A stretch of 64,000 nt of DNA from Anaerolineaceae bacterium (lineage in GTDB: Bacteria > Chloroflexota > Anaerolineae > Aggregatilineales > Phototrophicaceae). The stretch spans positions 372,788 to 436,787 of the forward strand of contig PABP01000036.1 of assembly GCA_002699585.1 (NCBI GenBank), written 5' to 3'. A model generated the notes under the pieces. That model saw nothing but the letters and a program-made list of their open reading frames with translations, did no database searches and had not been told where the DNA came from. Position 1 is the first letter of the stretch. The number at the start of each line of letters is the position of its first letter. This document shows positions 60,262 to 64,000 of the stretch, piece after piece. The translations under genes were made by a program, and so were the position numbers.

Positions 60262-61227
60262 ATGCCTATTTATCGCAAGATGTTCTCTAAAGAAGAACAG
60301 AGACTGATGACCAAGATTGCATATCTGTACCACAAACGTGGTTACAAACAATCAGAGATTGCCAAGCAGCTTGACCTCTCCCAGGCGACGGTCTCTCGGA
60401 CTTTAAAACGTGCCGAAGAAGAAGGTATTGTGCGCGTATCCGTGACCATTCCTACGGGCGTCTATACAGAGCTGGAAGAAGCCTTATGCGAAAAGTACGA
60501 TCTTAAAGCAGCAATTGTCGTCCACTGCGATGATCAAAACGATGAAGCCGTTTTCGATCATGTCGGTAGCGCCGCTGCTTACTACATTGAAACGACCCTG
60601 GGCAGTAACGAGATCGGCCTGTCCTCGTGGAGTTCCACCTTACTGGCAATGGTAAACGCCATGCATCCCTTAGCCAAAGCTTCTCATGCCAAGGTCGTAC
60701 AGATGCTGGGCGGTATGGGCAATCCCTCGGCGGAAATCTATGCGGCCAGGATCACGGAGCAATTCGCTTCGTTGGTCCAGGGCGATCCAGTGTATTTGCC
60801 TGCCCCCGGTGTGGCCCGTTCACAGGATGCCTATGCGGATGTCATGTCGGACACATTCGTCCGCGAAGCAACAGCCTACTTCGACAAGATCACGCTGGCC
60901 ATCGTCGGTATCGGCAGCGTAGAACCCTCAAAACTGCTCCAGAGCAGTGGCAATGTCTTTTCAGAAGAAGAATTGGAAGCCTTGCAGCAAACCGGCGCCG
61001 TAGGTGATGTCTGCCTGCGTTTCTTCGATATCACAGGTCAACCAGTCAACTTGCCACTCGACAAGCGTGTTGTCAGCATCGGCCTGGACCAACTGAAAAA
61101 CGTCAAGCGAATCGTGGGTGTTGCGGGTGGCAAACGCAAGTTGAATGCGATCCGCGGGGCACTCAACGGACAACTCATCAATGTCCTGATTACCGATCAT
61201 CAGACTGCACAGGCATTAATGAACTAA
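60262..61227 (+). CDS. SorC/DeoR-type sugar-binding transcriptional regulator
   Basis: The 321-aa protein has an N-terminal HTH (about 15-60: KRGYKQSEIAKQLDLSQATVS) and a SorC-type sugar-phosphate-binding domain (about 65-320; ISSW-like GLSSWSSTLLAM, VVQMLGGMG, VSIGLDQLKNVKRIVGVAGG). These regulators bind a phosphorylated sugar and usually repress adjacent catabolic genes. It precedes the kinase by 128 bp on the same strand, with an inverted repeat between. Confidence 0.9.
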   Translation: MPIYRKMFSKEEQRLMTKIAYLYHKRGYKQSEIAKQLDLSQATVSRTLKRAEEEGIVRVSVTIPTGVYTELEEALCEKYDLKAAIVVHCDDQNDEAVFDHVGSAAAYYIETTLGSNEIGLSSWSSTLLAMVNAMHPLAKASHAKVVQMLGGMGNPSAEIYAARITEQFASLVQGDPVYLPAPGVARSQDAYADVMSDTFVREATAYFDKITLAIVGIGSVEPSKLLQSSGNVFSEEELEALQQTGAVGDVCLRFFDITGQPVNLPLDKRVVSIGLDQLKNVKRIVGVAGGKRKLNAIRGALNGQLINVLITDHQTAQALMN

Positions 61228-61260
61228 AACACAGGAGAAAGCGACTATCTTTTATGTTAT

Positions 61261-61289
61261 TGAGTGATTGAATAAATATTCTTTACTCA
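61261..61289. promoter_or_regulatory. Nested inverted repeat before the kinase, candidate operator
   Basis: TGAGT (61261-61265) and ACTCA (61285-61289) enclose GAATA-AA-TATTC (61270-61281). Both pairs are complementary and nearly centred on one point. It lies between the SorC-type regulator and the kinase, the usual place for its operator. Confidence 0.5.
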
Positions 61290-61355
61290 TTAAAAATACG
61301 AATAGTCGACTACGGACCAAAGCGAAAATAGGCTTCGCGAGTGAGAGAAAATGTA

Positions 61356-62831
61356 ATGAAAATATTGGCATTAGATCAAAGCACATCAGCAACCAAAGCA
61401 CTTTTATTCGGGCCTGATGGTCAGTTGTTAGATAGTCTTTCGCTGCCACACAAACAGTATTACCCGCAAAGTGGCTGGGTAGAACATGACGCCGAAGAGA
61501 TTTACCAGAACGCGCTGGCGGTGCTCAGTCAGCTCATTGATAAAACGTCCCTCTCCGATGCTGATTTGCATTGCTTGAGCATCACCAACCAGCGCGAAAC
61601 CGTTGTTGTATTTGACCGTGATAGCGGCCAGCCCCTTTATCCAGCTATCGTGTGGCAGTGCCGCCGTGGCGATCCGCTTTGCCAACAGCTGATTACAGAT
61701 GGGCATGAAAAGATGGTCCATCAAAAAACCGGCCTCAGGATTGATACCTACTTCCCGGCGTCAAAGCTCACCTGGCTGCTACAAGAAGAACATAGCATCC
61801 GGCAAAAGCTTGAACAAGGCGAAGCCTTGATTGGCACAATTGATGCTTACCTGATCTATCGCCTGACGGGTGGGGCCGTTTTCGCCACCGACCACAGTAA
61901 CGCCAGCCGTACGTTGTTGTTTAATATCACCACGCTGGGTTGGGATGCTGAACTGTGTGACCTGTTCAGTATTCCGCAAAAGGCCCTTCCAGAAATCCGC
62001 GAGAGCAGTGCCGTGTTTGGTAAAACGGACTTGAATGGCACACTGTCTGAGGCCATTCCCATATGTGGGGTGATGGGCGACTCCCAGGCGGCGTTATTCG
62101 CACAACGCTGCTATTCGCCAGGTGATGCCAAAGTCACGCTGGGTACAGGCTCATCGGTATTGCTGAACATCGGTGAAACGTTGCGCTACTCGCAAAATGG
62201 GCTGCTATCTGCCATTGGCTGGGTCTACCAGGGCAAGCCAACCTATGCTTTCGAAGGCATTATTAACTACTCCGGGGCTACCGTTGCATGGCTGCGCGAT
62301 CAACTGCAACTGATCGATACCACTGCGGAAACAGAAGCCCTCGCCCTTTCGGTTGATAGCAATGATGGCGTCTACTTCGTGCCCGCTTTTGTGGGCCTGA
62401 ATGCACCGTATTGGCGCTCAGACATCAAGGCCGCCATCCTGGGTATGACCCCTTCTACGACCAGGGCGCATGTGGTCCGGGCCGCGTTAGAGTCCATCGC
62501 GTACCAGATCAAAGACGCACTGGAACTCATGGCAGGTGATGCCGAAACACAACTCAATGCCATTCACGGTGATGGGGGCGCAGTCAGGAACCCGTTCCTC
62601 ATGCAGTTCATTGCCGATATCGCAGGCATTACCGCACGGGCGTCCCAATTAGCGGAATTATCGGCGCTGGGAGCTGTATTCGCGGGCATGCTCGGCATGG
62701 GGCTTTACAACAGCCTGCAAGATCTCAAGTCCATCCCTTCGGATTATGTGGATTATGTGCCGCAGATGGATGAAGGCGTGGCGCGTGAGCTTTATGCGGG
62801 ATGGCAAGCTGCGGTCAAACACATTCTCTAG
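61356..62831 (+). CDS. FGGY family carbohydrate kinase
   Basis: The 491-aa kinase has the family opening ILALDQSTSATKALLF, phosphate-binding VTLGTGSSVLLNIG, and the FGGY signature-2-like GDGGAVRNPFLMQFIADI near residue 410. It phosphorylates a sugar or polyol such as glycerol, xylulose or fuculose. ATG at 61356 is used, with GAGAG upstream; GTG at 61341 is an alternative. With the regulator and isomerase it forms a sugar catabolic operon. Substrate depends on the isomerase. Confidence 0.88.
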   Translation: MKILALDQSTSATKALLFGPDGQLLDSLSLPHKQYYPQSGWVEHDAEEIYQNALAVLSQLIDKTSLSDADLHCLSITNQRETVVVFDRDSGQPLYPAIVWQCRRGDPLCQQLITDGHEKMVHQKTGLRIDTYFPASKLTWLLQEEHSIRQKLEQGEALIGTIDAYLIYRLTGGAVFATDHSNASRTLLFNITTLGWDAELCDLFSIPQKALPEIRESSAVFGKTDLNGTLSEAIPICGVMGDSQAALFAQRCYSPGDAKVTLGTGSSVLLNIGETLRYSQNGLLSAIGWVYQGKPTYAFEGIINYSGATVAWLRDQLQLIDTTAETEALALSVDSNDGVYFVPAFVGLNAPYWRSDIKAAILGMTPSTTRAHVVRAALESIAYQIKDALELMAGDAETQLNAIHGDGGAVRNPFLMQFIADIAGITARASQLAELSALGAVFAGMLGMGLYNSLQDLKSIPSDYVDYVPQMDEGVARELYAGWQAAVKHIL

Positions 62832-62898
62832 TCATTAAGTGGACGACCACAAGTGGACGACCAAAACTTAGATCGATATTCATGAAAGGCAATTGATA

Positions 62899-64000
62899 AT
62901 GGCACAACAACTAACACTCGGAGTCATTGTTGGCAACCGTGATTTCTTCCCGGATGTACTCATCACTGAAGGACGTCAGGATATTCTGGATGTGCTGGAC
63001 GAACATCACATCACGCCCATCATCCTAGACGAAGATGCTACCAAACTCGGCGCTGTGGAAACATGGCAAGATGCCAAAAAGTGTGCTGATCTATTCAAGC
63101 AGCACCGGGACGACATTGACGGGATCCTGGTTTGCCTGCCAAATTTTGGGGATGAAAAGGGCATCGCGGAAACCATCAAGCTTTCTGGCCTGAACGTGCC
63201 GATCCTGGTGCAGGCTTATCCCGATGATCTCAACCAGTTAATTCCGTCCCGTCGACGGGATGCCTTTTGTGGCAAGATTTCTGCGTGCAACAACCTGTAC
63301 CAGTACGGCTACTCATACACTGTCACTGAATTGCATACCGTCCATCCCAAGAGCGAATCTTTCAAAGCCGATCTGAAGAAATTCATGGGCGTTTGCCGGG
63401 TGGTAAAAGGCCTGCGGAATGCCCGCCTGGGTGCGGTTGGCGCGCGCCCGAATGCTTTCAACACGACCCGCTACAGCGAAAAACTGCTGCAATCGGTTGG
63501 CATGAGCGTCCAGACGATTGACCTGACCGAGGTCTTTGGCCCCGCTCGTAAACTGGCCGACGATGACGTCCGCGTTAAAGATCGCATCGACCGCATTATG
63601 GACTACGTCAAAACGGATAGTGTCCCGTCGCCTTCCTTATATAAGATGGCCAAAATCGGCGTCGTGATTGATGATTGGATGCAAGAACTGGACATCACTG
63701 CCTCGGCCATCCAATGCTGGGATTCATTGCAATCCAATTATGGCGTCAACGTCTGCACCCTTATGAGTATGATGAGCGAACAACTGCTGCCCAGCGCCTG
63801 CGAAGTCGATGTCACCGGGGTTGTGTCGATGTATGCCCTGCAACTGGCATCCAACACGCCTAGCGCGCTCGTCGATTGGAACAACAACTATGCTGATGAC
63901 CCCAACAAATGCGTGCTCTTCCACTGTGGCAACTGGGCCAAAAGCTTCTTCCCTGAAGATGACTTCGAGATGAGTTATGCGCCGATCCTGGGTTCCACGC
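62899..64000 (+). CDS. L-fucose/L-arabinose isomerase-family protein, partial
   Basis: The ATG at 62899 follows GAAAGG. The frame is open for 367 codons to the window edge, so the C-terminus is missing. The text (LTLGVIVGNRDFFPDVL, GILVCLPNFGDEKG, VGARPNAFNTTRYSEKLL, ASAIQCWDSLQSNYGVNVC) resembles FucI/AraA-type isomerases, particularly the 'fucose isomerase-like' group, which interconverts an aldose and a ketose with a metal. It lies 67 bp after the kinase. Which sugar it isomerises cannot be told from the visible part. Confidence 0.8.
   Translation, partial: MAQQLTLGVIVGNRDFFPDVLITEGRQDILDVLDEHHITPIILDEDATKLGAVETWQDAKKCADLFKQHRDDIDGILVCLPNFGDEKGIAETIKLSGLNVPILVQAYPDDLNQLIPSRRRDAFCGKISACNNLYQYGYSYTVTELHTVHPKSESFKADLKKFMGVCRVVKGLRNARLGAVGARPNAFNTTRYSEKLLQSVGMSVQTIDLTEVFGPARKLADDDVRVKDRIDRIMDYVKTDSVPSPSLYKMAKIGVVIDDWMQELDITASAIQCWDSLQSNYGVNVCTLMSMMSEQLLPSACEVDVTGVVSMYALQLASNTPSALVDWNNNYADDPNKCVLFHCGNWAKSFFPEDDFEMSYAPILGST

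Noticed and set aside
1..64000. Phage, insertion sequence, CRISPR-Cas or toxin-antitoxin module
   Set aside because: No transposase, integrase, cas gene, regular spacer array or recognisable toxin pair was seen in any frame.

Overview
The window looks like a chromosomal piece of a Chloroflexota bacterium, most likely Anaerolineae-like. This is inferred from gene content, not from a marker tree: many secreted proteins with AQ-type signal cleavage sites, Thr/Pro-rich linkers, a MalT-like STAND/LuxR regulator with a small partner gene, several class C serine hydrolases, PA14/SH3, Gmad2 and META domains, and many carbohydrate ABC and glycoside hydrolase genes. There is no phage, insertion sequence or CRISPR array. 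Both edges cut genes: an ABC permease on the left and an isomerase on the right.

Layout. 0-10 kb: a sugar ABC importer (permease fragment and binding protein) lies divergent from a GH42 beta-galactosidase and a YicI-like GH31 alpha-xylosidase, followed by a shikimate dehydrogenase-like gene and a CBM48-GH13 enzyme. 10-14 kb: a DIP1984-family protein, a PIG-L deacetylase carrying an inserted cyclic-nucleotide-binding domain, and an AT-richer segment with two related secreted or membrane-anchored proteins. 14-18 kb: an operon of a DapA-family lyase and an SDR protein, both with altered catalytic residues, then a GH3 beta-glucosidase. 18-26 kb: a LysE exporter, a complete PotDBCA-type ABC importer, then uridine phosphorylase and adenine deaminase, this pair being bracketed by two copies of a structured intergenic repeat. 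26-31 kb: a GNAT, a DUF6624-like protein, and a cytosolic sulfatase with its radical-SAM maturase.

31-38 kb: two tandem serine hydrolases, then a MalT-like LuxR regulator upstream of a three-gene operon (81-aa protein, MDR oxidoreductase, DUF4386 membrane protein) with a palindromic site in front. 38-41 kb: a large secreted subtilase-fold protein lacking two catalytic residues. 41-45 kb: a BtuFCD-type corrinoid importer under a cobalamin riboswitch with a transcription terminator. 45.3-45.9 kb: four tRNAs (Thr-TGT, Tyr, Thr-GGT, Trp) with rpmG among them. 46-51 kb: a lipoprotein, a threonine dehydratase-like enzyme, a GNAT, and secreted PA14/SH3 and tandem SnoaL-like proteins. 52-60 kb: a DAO-type oxidase, a PadR regulator with repeats over its promoter, a CPBP protease, LysA, a Gmad2 protein, a serine hydrolase-META fusion and a DUF4203 membrane protein. 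60-64 kb: a SorC-type regulator, an FGGY kinase and a FucI-like isomerase, forming a sugar catabolic operon that runs off the window.

Taken together this is a heterotroph living on plant or algal polysaccharide fragments, nucleosides and scavenged corrinoids. GH42, GH31 and GH3 would together cover the side-chain and backbone bonds of xyloglucan oligosaccharides; that is inference. The points most worth a second look are the PIG-L/CNB insertion, the covarying repeat pair around udp-ade, the pseudo-subtilase and the SDR/DapA-family operon.
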